This document shows, one piece after another, positions 1 to 7,992 of a DNA stretch of 64,000 nucleotides. Position 1 is the first letter of the stretch, and each line of letters begins with the position of its first letter. The stretch comes from Arthrobacter globiformis (GTDB lineage Bacteria > Actinomycetota > Actinomycetes > Actinomycetales > Micrococcaceae). A program made the translations under genes and the position numbers. The stretch covers positions 4,340,001-4,404,000 of the forward strand of contig NZ_JAUSYZ010000001.1 in the NCBI RefSeq assembly GCF_030817195.1, given 5' to 3'. Under the pieces are notes generated by a model. That model searched no databases. It was not told the origin of the DNA and saw only the letters and a program-made list of their open reading frames with translations.

Positions 1-731
1 GGGATCACCACCTGGCGGGAGGCACGGAGGGCGCTCAGCAGCAGAATGGCGATTCCGGCAGTCAGGAAAACGCCAGCGTGCGAGACGGCCACGCCGCGCA
101 AGGTGGGCTCCGCACCGGTCTTGGCGGAGGACCCGTCCACAGCCACCAGGTCGGGGACGGTAATGGCGAGCACGGCGGCAGCGGCCATGCCGGCCACGCC
201 CACCCAGTACGCGCCGCTGATGCCGACGAAAGCGATGGCGGCGGCACCGATGAACGGACCGATGAACGTGCCGATGCGGTTCACGCCGCCCAGCGTGGAC
301 AGGGCGCGGGCGCGGAATTCCACCGGCACGGCCTCGGTGAGGTACTTCTGCCGGGCCAGGCTGAAGACGGCCGCGGACATCCCGACGACGGCCATCGCCA
401 CCGCGAGCAGCCAGAGTCCGTTCCCAATCACCAGGGACACCCCGGCGGCCAGCAGTGCCAGCGCCCCGGCGGCGGCCGCGCCCACGATGGACCAACGTTC
501 GCCGAACTTCAGGGTAATCATGGAGGCCGGCAGGTTGAAGAACCACGAGCCCAGGCCGATGAGCGTGACGATCAAAGCGGCCACGGCAACGGACGCGCCC
601 AGTTCACGGGCGGACAGTGCCACCACCGGCAGGATCGCGCCCTGGCCGGTGCTGAACAGGAGCGCCGGGCCGAAGGCCGGAACAGCAATCCCGCGGAGGC
701 TGAACGGCGGCGGGCTGTCGGGCGGAATCAT
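1..731 (-). CDS. MFS transporter, C-terminus cut by window edge
   Basis: This is a membrane transporter of the major facilitator superfamily. The frame is open from an ATG at 731 to base 1 with no stop, giving about 243 residues, so roughly the first half of a usual 400-residue transporter is present. Several hydrophobic helices are visible, and a conserved sugar/drug-porter style loop lies near residue 125 (EFRARALSTLGGVNRIG). The substrate cannot be told. The start is uncertain: the AGGGGG directly abuts the ATG, and an in-frame GTG lies at 764 before an upstream TGA. It is divergent from glgX. The interval 732-944 contains a short dyad-like motif (CTAATAAG-TGTG-CTTAG, 848-864) that could be an operator. 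Confidence 0.8.
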   Translation of the reverse strand, partial: MIPPDSPPPFSLRGIAVPAFGPALLFSTGQGAILPVVALSARELGASVAVAALIVTLIGLGSWFFNLPASMITLKFGERWSIVGAAAAGALALLAAGVSLVIGNGLWLLAVAMAVVGMSAAVFSLARQKYLTEAVPVEFRARALSTLGGVNRIGTFIGPFIGAAAIAFVGISGAYWVGVAGMAAAAVLAITVPDLVAVDGSSAKTGAEPTLRGVAVSHAGVFLTAGIAILLLSALRASRQVVI

Positions 732-944
732 CCCCCTTATCGTAGGCGCGGCCCCGGCCGGCACCCCGGAAACGCGGGCTCCACGAGGCCAGAATCACAA
801 ACAACTTGATTTACAGCGTCACGGGTTTGCACCAGAGCTTGGCGAAACTAATAAGTGTGCTTAGCCTTGAGTGAGGGCGAGGCGCGCGGACCCCAACTGG
901 ACATCGAGTATGGTTCGGAAAACTGAACAGCCGCAGGAGTGATC

Positions 945-3110
945 ATGGAAGTCTGGCCGGGCAGCGCGTATCCACTGGGTGCGACCTTTGACGGGATGGG
1001 GACAAACTTCGCCCTCTTCAGCGAGGCGGCCACCGCCGTCGAGCTGTGTTTGATAGCCGGCGACGGCACCGAAACGCGCGTGGAGCTCCTCGAGGCGGAC
1101 GGCTATGTGTGGCACTGCTACCTGCCGCAGATCCAGCCCGGGCAGAAGTACGGCTACCGGATCCACGGCCCCTACGACCCCGCCAAGGGCCAGCGCTGCA
1201 ATCCCAACAAGCTCCTTTTGGACCCCTATGCCAAGGCCGTCGCCGGGCAGGTGCACTGGCACCCGGCCATGTTCTCCTACAATTTCGGCGACCCCTCGTC
1301 CCGCAACAACCAGGATTCGGCGCCGCACACCATGCTGGGCGTGGTGATCAACCCGTTCTTCGACTGGGCCGGGGACCGGCCGCCCCGGATCCCCTACCAC
1401 CGCTCCGTCATCTACGAGGCACACGTCAAGGGGCTCACGGAGCTGCACCCCGAGGTGCCCAAGGAGCAGCGCGGCACCTTTGCCGGCGTCGCCCATCCCG
1501 CCGTCATTGCGCACCTGCAGCGGCTGGGCATCACGGCCATCGAGCTGATGCCGGTGCACCAGTTCGTCAATGACGGGACGCTGCAGGAGAAGGGCCTGAG
1601 CAACTACTGGGGCTACAACACCATCGGCTTCTTTGCGCCGCAGAACACCTACAGCTCGATCGGCCAGATGGGCCAGCAGGTCCAGGATTTCAAGGCGATG
1701 GTCCGCTCACTGCACCGTGCGGGGATCGAGGTGATTCTCGACGTCGTCTATAACCACACGGCGGAAGGGAACCATCTGGGCCCCACCATGAGCTTCAAGG
1801 GGATCGACAACGCCGCGTATTACCGCCTGCTGGAGGGCGACAAGCAGTACTACGTCGACTACACGGGCACCGGAAATACCCTGAACGTGCGGCATCCGCA
1901 CTCCCTGCAGCTGCTGATGGATTCGCTGCGGTACTGGGTCACCGAGATGCACGTGGACGGGTTCCGCTTTGACCTCGCCGCCGCGCTGGCCAGGGAATTT
2001 TACGACGTCGACCGGCTCTCCACGTTCTTCGAACTGGTGCAGCAGGACCCGATCGTGTCGCAGGTGAAGCTGATCGCCGAGCCGTGGGACGTCGGGCCCG
2101 GCGGGTACCAGGTGGGCAACTTCCCGCCGCAGTGGACCGAATGGAACGGCAAGTACCGCGACACCGTACGCGATTTCTGGCGCGGCGAGCCGGCCACGCT
2201 GGGCGAGTTCGCGTCGCGGCTGACCGGGTCCGCCGACCTGTACGAGCGGTCGGGGCGGCGCCCGGTGGCATCGATCAACTTCGTCACCGCACACGACGGC
2301 TTCACACTGCGCGACCTGGTCTCGTACAACGAGAAGCACAATGAGGCCAACGGAGAAGGCAACCGCGACGGCGAATCCCACAACCGCTCGTGGAACTGCG
2401 GCGTGGAGGGGCCGACGACGGATCCGAAGGTGCTGGCGCTCCGGGCACGGCAGCAGCGGAACTTCATCGCCACCATGCTGCTGTCGCAGGGCGTGCCGAT
2501 GATCCTGCACGGCGACGAGCTCGGCCGCACCCAGCAGGGCAACAACAACGTCTACTGCCAGGATTCCAGGCTCAGCTGGGTCAACTGGGACGCCGTCGAC
2601 ATGCCGCTCATGGAATTCACGGCCGCCGTGAACCGGCTGCGCGCCAAGCACCCCACCTTCCGGCGCAGCACCTTCTTCGACGGCAGGCCGGTGCGGCGCG
2701 GCAAGGGCGAGAAGCTGCCGGACATCGTGTGGCTGAACGAGGACGGCATGGAGATGCTCCCCGAGGACTGGGGCCGCGGCTTCGGCCGGACCATCGGGGT
2801 GTTCCTCAACGGTGACGGCATCCAGGGCCGGGACGACCGCGGCCGCCGCATCACGGACGTGAACTTCCTGCTGTACTTCAACGCCCACGACGACGACATC
2901 AAATTCACGCTCCCGGCCGGTGAGTTTGCCGAGGCCTGGGACATGGTGATCAACACCTCCGGGACCGGAGTGGAACGCGGACCCATCGACGCCGGCTCGG
3001 TGCTGAAGGTGGCCGCGAAGTCCATGGCGGTGCTCCGCGCCCGCGACCTGACGCAGCCCGAACCCAACCTCTCCGTGGCGCCCGGCCTCCAATCCCCCGG
3101 CCCCGCCTAA
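945..3110 (+). CDS. glgX: Glycogen debranching enzyme GlgX
   Basis: This 721-residue protein is a GH13 isoamylase-type debranching enzyme that hydrolyses alpha-1,6 branches of limit-dextrin glycogen in the cytoplasm. An N-terminal CBM48-like region (about 1-150) precedes the catalytic barrel. The four GH13 signature regions are visible: DVVYNH at 266-271, GFRFDLA with the nucleophile D343, AEPWD with the acid/base E379, and TAHDGF with D451. Length is normal for the family. ATG 945 is preferred over an in-frame GTG at 939 because the GCAGGAG ribosome binding site (933-939) lies 5 nt before it. The gene stands alone, divergent from the MFS transporter, and is followed within 6 nt by a 32-bp repeat array. 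Confidence 0.95.
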   Translation: MEVWPGSAYPLGATFDGMGTNFALFSEAATAVELCLIAGDGTETRVELLEADGYVWHCYLPQIQPGQKYGYRIHGPYDPAKGQRCNPNKLLLDPYAKAVAGQVHWHPAMFSYNFGDPSSRNNQDSAPHTMLGVVINPFFDWAGDRPPRIPYHRSVIYEAHVKGLTELHPEVPKEQRGTFAGVAHPAVIAHLQRLGITAIELMPVHQFVNDGTLQEKGLSNYWGYNTIGFFAPQNTYSSIGQMGQQVQDFKAMVRSLHRAGIEVILDVVYNHTAEGNHLGPTMSFKGIDNAAYYRLLEGDKQYYVDYTGTGNTLNVRHPHSLQLLMDSLRYWVTEMHVDGFRFDLAAALAREFYDVDRLSTFFELVQQDPIVSQVKLIAEPWDVGPGGYQVGNFPPQWTEWNGKYRDTVRDFWRGEPATLGEFASRLTGSADLYERSGRRPVASINFVTAHDGFTLRDLVSYNEKHNEANGEGNRDGESHNRSWNCGVEGPTTDPKVLALRARQQRNFIATMLLSQGVPMILHGDELGRTQQGNNNVYCQDSRLSWVNWDAVDMPLMEFTAAVNRLRAKHPTFRRSTFFDGRPVRRGKGEKLPDIVWLNEDGMEMLPEDWGRGFGRTIGVFLNGDGIQGRDDRGRRITDVNFLLYFNAHDDDIKFTLPAGEFAEAWDMVINTSGTGVERGPIDAGSVLKVAAKSMAVLRARDLTQPEPNLSVAPGLQSPGPA

Positions 3111-3339
3111 ACCCCTCCCCACGTCCCGTCGCCTCAACCCCAAACCCTTCCTCACCTCCCGCCGCCTCAACCCCAACCCCTCCTCACCTCCCGCCGCCTC
3201 TTTTCAAACCCTTCCTCACCTCCCGCCGCCTCACCCCCAACCCCTCCTCACCTCCCGCCGCCTCTTTTCAAACCCTTCCTCACCTCCCGCCGCCTCTTTT
3301 CAAACCCTTCCTCACCTCCCGTCGCCCGACCGGCTCGCG
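3111..3339 (+). repeat. 32-bp tandem array, 7 units, after glgX
   Basis: Seven degenerate units repeat with an exact 32-bp period. The TTCCTCAC-like anchor falls at 3116, 3148, 3180, 3212, 3244, 3276 and 3308. Each unit reads roughly CTTCCTCACCTCCCGCCGCC followed by a C/A-rich tail. The + strand is C-rich and nearly free of G, and the array starts right after the glgX stop at 3110. There are no spacers, so it is not a CRISPR. It is one of seven related arrays in the window. Confidence 0.9.
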
Positions 3340-3463
3340 GCCAAAGCAGGTCACGCGGAAATCACCCGGCCGAAACCACCCGGCAATGTGGCAGCCCCAT
3401 CCTGAAAGAGCGCCAACGGCGCATCATGATCGAAGCAACAACGGCGTCAGGATGGAGCCCTTC

Positions 3464-3718
3464 ATGCACGATTCAGCCGCGACCGACGGCGCGGCCGGTC
3501 GCATCATCGACTGCCGCAACCTCTCCCCCGGCGACATAATTGAGGCGCGCTACAACGGCCAGCTTTACTACGTCGGAACGGTGACGGAAACCGTGCCGGT
3601 CCTTGGCATGTTCTGGATTCTCGAGTCCGGGACCGGGACCGGGAAGCTCCTTGATCCGCTGGCCCTGCACGTGGTCCGGCGGACGGCCGGCGGCCCGAAT
3701 GCCATAGCAGGTCAGTGA
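3464..3718 (+). CDS. Small conserved hypothetical protein, paralogue of the 13735-14124 protein
   Basis: This 84-residue protein has no function I can name. It contains a compact, probably beta-rich module: PGDIIEARYNGQLYYVGTV, then FWILESGTGTGKLLDPLALH, ending VVRR. The same residue pattern (GDxxEAxxxGxLxxxGTV...FWIxxxxTGxxxLLDxxxLxVRR) recurs in the minus-strand gene at 13735-14124, so the two are paralogues. No signal peptide or membrane segment is present. ATG 3464 is chosen because GGAG (3454-3457) lies 6 nt upstream; an upstream ATG at 3452 is possible. It sits alone between the repeat array after glgX and the surface-protein locus. Confidence 0.7.
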   Translation: MHDSAATDGAAGRIIDCRNLSPGDIIEARYNGQLYYVGTVTETVPVLGMFWILESGTGTGKLLDPLALHVVRRTAGGPNAIAGQ

Positions 3719-3721
3719 CGT

Positions 3722-3750
3722 TTGCCACGACCGCCATCGATATGTATTTT
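3722..3750 (+). promoter_or_regulatory. Candidate promoter for the surface protein and sortase
   Basis: TTGCCA (3722-3727) and TATTTT (3745-3750) are separated by 17 nt in the 220-bp AT-richer gap before the surface-protein gene. The spacing fits a housekeeping sigma promoter. No experiment supports it, and the resulting leader would be about 180 nt. Confidence 0.3.
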
Positions 3751-3938
3751 TACTGTCACAGCAATCTTCCGGGCGGCATTCAGGTAAAACTGAGGTCTCG
3801 CCGTCGTACTCCGGATGATTTGCAGTACGAGCGTCTCTCCTGCCTAGCCCGCCAGAAACTTCGGACAACAGCGATGAGCCGCCATTGAACCGCCGGGGCT
3901 GTCCCGGCGGCCACTTCATGTTTGGGGACGCACACACC

Positions 3939-4829
3939 ATGACCGTATCCAAATGGGTCGCCGCCGGTTCGTCAGCAGCCGTGTTCGCCGGTGGGCTCTT
4001 CCTCGGAGCCCCCACAGCCTCCGCAGCACCGGGCGACCCCGCCTGTGTGCAGGCCTCCGCCCAGTTTGAGGCTACCCTCTCTGCGGCTGGCATCACCGAA
4101 GCCTCAATTGCCGATCTCGAGTCCAAGGCCGCAATCGCGGCGGACGCCGAGGCGAGCTATCTCGCGATGGTCGAAGCTGCCGAGGCAGTCCCCGCCGCCG
4201 AACTCGCGACGGCACAGGCAGCGCTGGACGACGCCATCGCAGCGACCGCTGCCGCCGAGGCTGCGCAGGAAGAGGCCGAGGAATCGGGCGATCCGGCCGC
4301 CATAACTGCCGCCCAGGACGCCACGGCAGCGGCCGAGGAGGCCGAGGACGCAGCCCGGCAGGCCGTGACGGACCTGACCGCGGCGTACGACGCAGCCATC
4401 AACACGCCGGAGATCGTCGCAGCCCAGGACGCCTTCAACGCGGCGGCGGCCGACTTCGACGCAGCGCTGGCCGCCGTGTCGCTCGATGAAGCTTCCGCCG
4501 CCGACCTCGCGGGCCTCTTCGAGGCCTTCCTCGCAGCCTGCAACCCGGACTCCACCGGCGTTGATCCGGTGACGCCGCCGGTGTCGGCACCGGTCACTGC
4601 GCCGGGAAGCACGACGCCGGCCGTTGCCAATGCGGTCAACGTGACTCCCGCCGGGGCCGGCACCGCGTTGGCCGCCACGAACAAGGGCCTCAACGTGCAG
4701 ACCGCGGCAGAAGCCGAGCCGGGAGTCCACCCCGGACTGGCCCTCCTCGCAGGGCTGCTGGCGGCGGGCATCGCCGTGCCCGCAGCCGTCGCCGTGAGGA
4801 TGCGCCGCCTGGAGCGCAGCCGCAACTAG
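3939..4829 (+). CDS. Secreted Ala/Glu-rich protein with C-terminal membrane anchor, probable sortase partner
   Basis: The 296-residue protein begins with a Sec signal peptide (about 1-30, ending ASAAPG). A long helical region rich in Ala, Glu and Asp (about 40-200) follows and looks like a coiled-coil stalk. Next come a Pro/Val/Thr-rich linker (PVTPPVSAPVTAPGS) and a C-terminal hydrophobic helix with a basic tail (RMRRLERSRN). This is the architecture of a cell-wall-anchored protein, but no LPxTG is present. LAATN before the helix is the nearest match to an LAxTG-type sorting signal. The sortase gene starts 10 nt downstream, so the two are probably co-transcribed and enzyme and substrate may be paired. 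ATG 3939 has GGGGA about 10 nt upstream and gives the cleanest signal peptide. Confidence 0.75.
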   Translation: MTVSKWVAAGSSAAVFAGGLFLGAPTASAAPGDPACVQASAQFEATLSAAGITEASIADLESKAAIAADAEASYLAMVEAAEAVPAAELATAQAALDDAIAATAAAEAAQEEAEESGDPAAITAAQDATAAAEEAEDAARQAVTDLTAAYDAAINTPEIVAAQDAFNAAAADFDAALAAVSLDEASAADLAGLFEAFLAACNPDSTGVDPVTPPVSAPVTAPGSTTPAVANAVNVTPAGAGTALAATNKGLNVQTAAEAEPGVHPGLALLAGLLAAGIAVPAAVAVRMRRLERSRN

Positions 4830-4839
4830 GCAGTTCACC

Positions 4840-5499
4840 TTGGAACCGCAGACGACGACCAGCCGGCGCCAGCCCGTCCGCCGGCGCTGGCTTGCCGTGC
4901 CCGCAATTGCTGCGGCGGGTTTGGCGGCCGCTCTCTTCCTGGCGCCGTCGAACGCTGTTCCCCCAAGTGGCGGCAGCACCGTCGTCGTACCTTCAGCGAC
5001 TCCTTCAGTGGCGGGTTCCCCGAGTGCCGCGCCCGTTGCCCGCAAGGCGAAGCGGCCGCAGGCGGCCGCGCCGACGTTGGTGTCGATCGACGCCGTCGAC
5101 CTGGACGTGCGGGTCCTGCCGCTGACGCCGAGTGCAGACGAGCTGGCTTCGGAATCGCTCGTGCCGCCGCTGACTCTCGACGCCTACTGGCTGACCAGCT
5201 ACGGCGTCCCGGGTGCGGGATCGACCAATACGACGTACATCGTGGGGCACAGCTGGGACGGCCGGGATGCTCCGTTTAACAGGCTCAGCGACAAGTCGCT
5301 CGTGGGCAAGGCGGTCACGGTCACTACTGCGAAGGGCACGCTGAAGTACGTGGTGGATTCGGTGACGACGCACGACAAGAACACCCTCAAGGACAGCGAC
5401 ATCTGGAACGTCGTGCCCAACCGCGTGGTGCTGATCAGCTGCTACACGGAGGACCCGTGGGGCAAGAACGTGGTGGTCACGGCCTCCCCCGCTCCGTAG
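4840..5499 (+). CDS. Sortase, class E/F-like
   Basis: This 219-residue enzyme is a membrane-anchored transpeptidase that would attach surface proteins to the cell wall. It has an N-terminal transmembrane helix (about 17-35), a Pro/Ser/Ala-rich linker and a C-terminal sortase domain (about 75-219). The catalytic histidine is in GHSWDG (H137) and the cysteine in LISCYTED (C201). The Arg that normally follows the Cys in sortases is not visible: no Arg occurs after C201, and only WGKN offers a lysine. The start is a TTG at 4840 with a weak ribosome binding site, 10 nt after the preceding surface-protein gene, and needs confirmation. The nearest subclass is the single-domain actinobacterial class E/F sortases. 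Confidence 0.85.
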   Translation: MEPQTTTSRRQPVRRRWLAVPAIAAAGLAAALFLAPSNAVPPSGGSTVVVPSATPSVAGSPSAAPVARKAKRPQAAAPTLVSIDAVDLDVRVLPLTPSADELASESLVPPLTLDAYWLTSYGVPGAGSTNTTYIVGHSWDGRDAPFNRLSDKSLVGKAVTVTTAKGTLKYVVDSVTTHDKNTLKDSDIWNVVPNRVVLISCYTEDPWGKNVVVTASPAP

Positions 5500-5502
5500 C
5501 AA

Positions 5503-5579
5503 CGCTTCCTCAGCTTTCGTCGCCTGACGCCCGACGCTCCCTCAGCTTTCGTCGCCTGTTTCCGGACGCTTCCTCAGCT
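5503..5579 (+). repeat. 32-bp array, about 2.5 units, after the sortase gene
   Basis: TTCCTCAG-type anchors at 5506, 5538 and 5570 keep the exact 32-bp period. The variant core here is CTTCCTCAGCTTTCGTCGCC. The array begins 4 nt after the sortase stop codon and is C/T-rich on the coding strand. Confidence 0.85.
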
Positions 5580-5594
5580 CAAAGCAGGCTTGAT

Positions 5595-5628
5595 CCAATC
5601 TTGATGGAATCCTGTGCGGATCTTAGGC
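5595..5628 (+). promoter_or_regulatory. Candidate promoter of the SipW-type operon
   Basis: TTGATG (5601-5606) and TTAGGC (5623-5628) are 16 nt apart, about 80 nt before the first SipW-type gene. The block from CCAATCTTGAT to TCTTAG aligns without gaps to 14350-14381 (identical sub-blocks CCAATCTTGAT, TCCTG and TCTTAG). That match supports a functional regulatory sequence rather than a chance hit. Confidence 0.5.
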
Positions 5629-5709
5629 GTGAGGACGCAGGCAAGTGAGAGCGCCGTGACAGTATGTATCCGGTTGGAAAAATCAGACAAATAATTCCTG
5701 GGGGGAACT

Positions 5710-6372
5710 ATGTCCACGACCGAAATCACGCCTGCATTGACCTCGCCTTCTGATCGCAGTTCGAAGCATAGGAAGGCCAAAGCGATTCTTGCTGGCGGCC
5801 TTGTGCTTGGCATCGGTGCCGCAGTAACGCTCGCCGCCTGGAACGACTCCGAGTTCATCTTTGGGGAATTTGGCGGGGGCCATTTCCAGATGTTAGGCAG
5901 CGCAGCTGTGAACGAAGCGCCTGCAAATCACGATGTCGCAGATTCGGGCGCCCAATTGAGCTTCCAAATCAACGCCGGCAACCTAACGCGAAGTCAGACG
6001 GTCGCTGCGACCTACGCTGTCCAGCTTGACGCGGCCACTGACTACGCAGCAACAGTCAAGGTCAATTCCGCTGCGGGTTCGGGCGACGCCGAGAGCAGCC
6101 TCAAGTACGGCATTTTCACAGTTGATGGCTGGACTGACTGCACGCCCGCTGCCACGGCAGCGTCCACGTCGGGAACTCAGATTGTTCCAGCAGGAACGAA
6201 CCTCGATTCAGTGGCCAACGCGGTAGCGTTCGATTTGGCTAAATCCTCCAACGGTACAGACCCCGGGTCACCCGTCTACCTGTGCTTTCAGGTGACGGCA
6301 GATAGCACCCTGGTACAGGACAAGGCTGCCGTGGCAACGTGGGAGCTGCTTGCGGAGTCGAAAGCCTCTTAA
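5710..6372 (+). CDS. Exported protein with SipW/TasA-type signal peptide (1)
   Basis: This 220-residue protein starts with a long charged N-region, then a hydrophobic stretch AILAGGLVLGIGAAVTLAAW followed by NDSE. This layout is the hallmark of SipW-dependent signal peptides such as those of Bacillus TasA and CalY. The mature part is Ser/Thr/Ala-rich, has two widely spaced cysteines (DCTP and YLCF) and looks beta-rich. By family analogy it may be a fibre- or matrix-forming surface subunit, which is inference. ATG 5710 follows a strong GGGGGGAA ribosome binding site. A second, similar protein follows 6 nt later and the matching signal peptidase comes next. Confidence 0.8.
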   Translation: MSTTEITPALTSPSDRSSKHRKAKAILAGGLVLGIGAAVTLAAWNDSEFIFGEFGGGHFQMLGSAAVNEAPANHDVADSGAQLSFQINAGNLTRSQTVAATYAVQLDAATDYAATVKVNSAAGSGDAESSLKYGIFTVDGWTDCTPAATAASTSGTQIVPAGTNLDSVANAVAFDLAKSSNGTDPGSPVYLCFQVTADSTLVQDKAAVATWELLAESKAS

Positions 6373-6378
6373 GACGCC

Positions 6379-6990
6379 ATGCGCAAACACGTGAAACCAC
6401 TGCGGCACCGCACTTTCACCCGTGTACGCGCGGTCCTGGCTGGCGCCCTCGTCCTTGGCGTGGGCGCCAGCGTGACACTCGCTTCTTGGTCGGACTCCGA
6501 GTACGCAGCCGGCCAGTTCACAGCCAGCACGTTCCGTCTGGAATCCAGCACCGAAACCATCGCTTGGCGTGACAGCACATCGACTGGCGCCTCCCTGGTG
6601 GTGAACGCGACTGGCTTGTCACCTGAAGCGTCGAAGTTCGCGTGGCTGAAGATCCGTACGACGGCGGCTTCAACCGTCGGCGGAAAAGTCACCCTGACAA
6701 GGTCGACGCCCGATGGTGACTTGTCGCCAGCGCTGGAGTACCGCGCGGTTCTGACGGACGCGGCATGCGATTCGAGCGCCTTCTCCAGCGCGGCGGCCTA
6801 CATAGCTGGGTCCTCATCGACATACCTCCCGGCAGCGTCAGTGCAGGGCACGCCTGTCGCAGTGCCGGTTGGCGCGCCCTTGGGCGAGTTGCATTACTGC
6901 TTCGACGTCCGAATCAAAGCCGGCGCCGACAACAGTTATCAGGGCAAGGGCGCAACAGTCACGTGGCTGTTTACAGGAACCTCGGACTAG
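6379..6990 (+). CDS. Exported protein with SipW/TasA-type signal peptide (2)
   Basis: This 203-residue protein is a diverged paralogue of the preceding gene product. Its signal region, LAGALVLGVGASVTLASWSD followed by SEYAAGQF, matches the SipW-type pattern nearly residue for residue, and two cysteines are kept at equivalent places (DAACD and HYCFD). The mature domain is Ser/Thr-rich and probably beta-structured. It starts 6 nt after the previous stop with no clear ribosome binding site, which suggests translational coupling. The signal peptidase gene begins 22 nt after its stop. The function is inferred as a surface appendage or matrix subunit. Confidence 0.8.
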   Translation: MRKHVKPLRHRTFTRVRAVLAGALVLGVGASVTLASWSDSEYAAGQFTASTFRLESSTETIAWRDSTSTGASLVVNATGLSPEASKFAWLKIRTTAASTVGGKVTLTRSTPDGDLSPALEYRAVLTDAACDSSAFSSAAAYIAGSSSTYLPAASVQGTPVAVPVGAPLGELHYCFDVRIKAGADNSYQGKGATVTWLFTGTSD

Positions 6991-7012
6991 GCCGCCGAAG
7001 GAGGAACAGGAC

Positions 7013-7546
7013 ATGAGTCGAAAGACGGGCGGCCGCGTAGGCAACGCCCTCCTCAACATCGCTGCCCTCGGCGGCACTGTCTGCATCATTCTGGTGATCC
7101 TTGCGTTCTTCTTCCAGATCACCCTGATCATGTTCAAGACCGGTTCAATGAGCCCGACGATACCTGCCGGTTCACTCGCCGTCGTGCAGAAAATCCCGGC
7201 GTCCGAGGTCCGCGTGGGCGACGTCGTCACCGTGGACCGGGCATCGGCACTGCCCGTGACGCACCGGGTTAAATCTGTTTCGCCGGCTGAAGGCGGCGCG
7301 GCCAAAATCACGATGCGCGGCGACGCCAATCCAACGGACGATCCCTTGCCCTACGAAGTCCAGACAGTGCGGATCGTTCTCTGGTCTGTGCCGGAGCTCG
7401 CGTACACCGTGAATGCTGCCAACAACCCCCTGGTGCTTGGCGGCCTTACCGTCGTAATGGCCGTCGTGGTGACGTGGGCTTTCTGGCCACGGGAGGAGCC
7501 ACGCCGTCGTCGAAATGAAAGCGACCACCTGGAAGTGGCGCCGTGA
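7013..7546 (+). CDS. SipW-type (ER-type) signal peptidase I
   Basis: This 177-residue membrane protease should cleave the signal peptides of the neighbouring exported proteins. It has an N-terminal transmembrane helix (about 18-42), then the nucleophile motif FKTGSMSPT with Ser45. The ER/archaeal-type histidine is in VTHRV (His84), replacing the bacterial lysine, and MRGDAN carries Asp104. A second hydrophobic helix lies near the C-terminus (about 140-160). The Ser-His arrangement identifies the SipW branch rather than LepB. A strong GAAGGAGG ribosome binding site precedes ATG 7013. Its stop overlaps the next start by 4 nt (GTGA). Two candidate substrates lie just upstream. Confidence 0.9.
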   Translation: MSRKTGGRVGNALLNIAALGGTVCIILVILAFFFQITLIMFKTGSMSPTIPAGSLAVVQKIPASEVRVGDVVTVDRASALPVTHRVKSVSPAEGGAAKITMRGDANPTDDPLPYEVQTVRIVLWSVPELAYTVNAANNPLVLGGLTVVMAVVVTWAFWPREEPRRRRNESDHLEVAP

Positions 7547-7992
7547 AGCGGAAACGCCTCGCCGTCGTCGGACTGCTCACCGTAGGGGCGGCACTAGTGG
7601 TGGCTCCGCCAGAGCCGACGACGGCGGCCTGGACGCTGCCGCAGGGTGCACGAGGGACGTTCACGGCCGGGACAGTCATGCCGCCGACGTCACTCACCTG
7701 CAGCGGAGGTCTTTTCAAGAACGCTACATTTTCATGGGGAGCGCCGACGGAGGGACTGCTGCCCGTCAGCGGTTATGAATGGACTCTCACGCCGCAGGGC
7801 GGCTCGCCCTCCGGCCCGAATACAACAACGGACACTAGTGCGCCCATGCCTCCCGAGATCCTCAACGCCGGCACGAGTACGTTTTCTCTGGTCGCGGTAG
7901 GACCTGGCGGCTGGAAATCAGCAGCGGTACAGCAGACCATCTACCGGCTCGCAGCAGTTGGCCTCCCCGTGTATTCGAGCTGCACAACATGA
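7543..7992 (+). CDS. Small exported protein of the SipW operon
   Basis: This 149-residue protein has an N-terminal hydrophobic segment (LAVVGLLTVGAALVVAPP) ending TTAAW, close to a SipW-type cleavage region. A compact domain with a fibronectin- or Ig-like feel follows (WTLTPQGG, FSLVAVGPGGWKS). Two cysteines, LTCSG and SSCTT, may form a disulfide joining the ends of the domain. The GTG start at 7543 overlaps the signal peptidase stop, and its own stop overlaps the next start, so it is translationally coupled on both sides. The exact role is unknown; a minor pilin-like or adaptor subunit is possible. Confidence 0.7.
   Translation: MKRKRLAVVGLLTVGAALVVAPPEPTTAAWTLPQGARGTFTAGTVMPPTSLTCSGGLFKNATFSWGAPTEGLLPVSGYEWTLTPQGGSPSGPNTTTDTSAPMPPEILNAGTSTFSLVAVGPGGWKSAAVQQTIYRLAAVGLPVYSSCTT

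Noticed and set aside
1707..3176. A 489-residue minus-strand frame opposite glgX
   Set aside because: It is a shadow of the GC-rich glgX codons, extends into the repeat array and matches nothing.
3111..3339. CRISPR array
   Set aside because: Units are head to tail at exactly 32 bp with no variable spacers, are degenerate, and no cas genes occur in the window.
3939..4829. An LPxTG motif in the surface protein
   Set aside because: No LPxTG is present; LAATN is only a weak alternative, so the sortase link rests on gene context.
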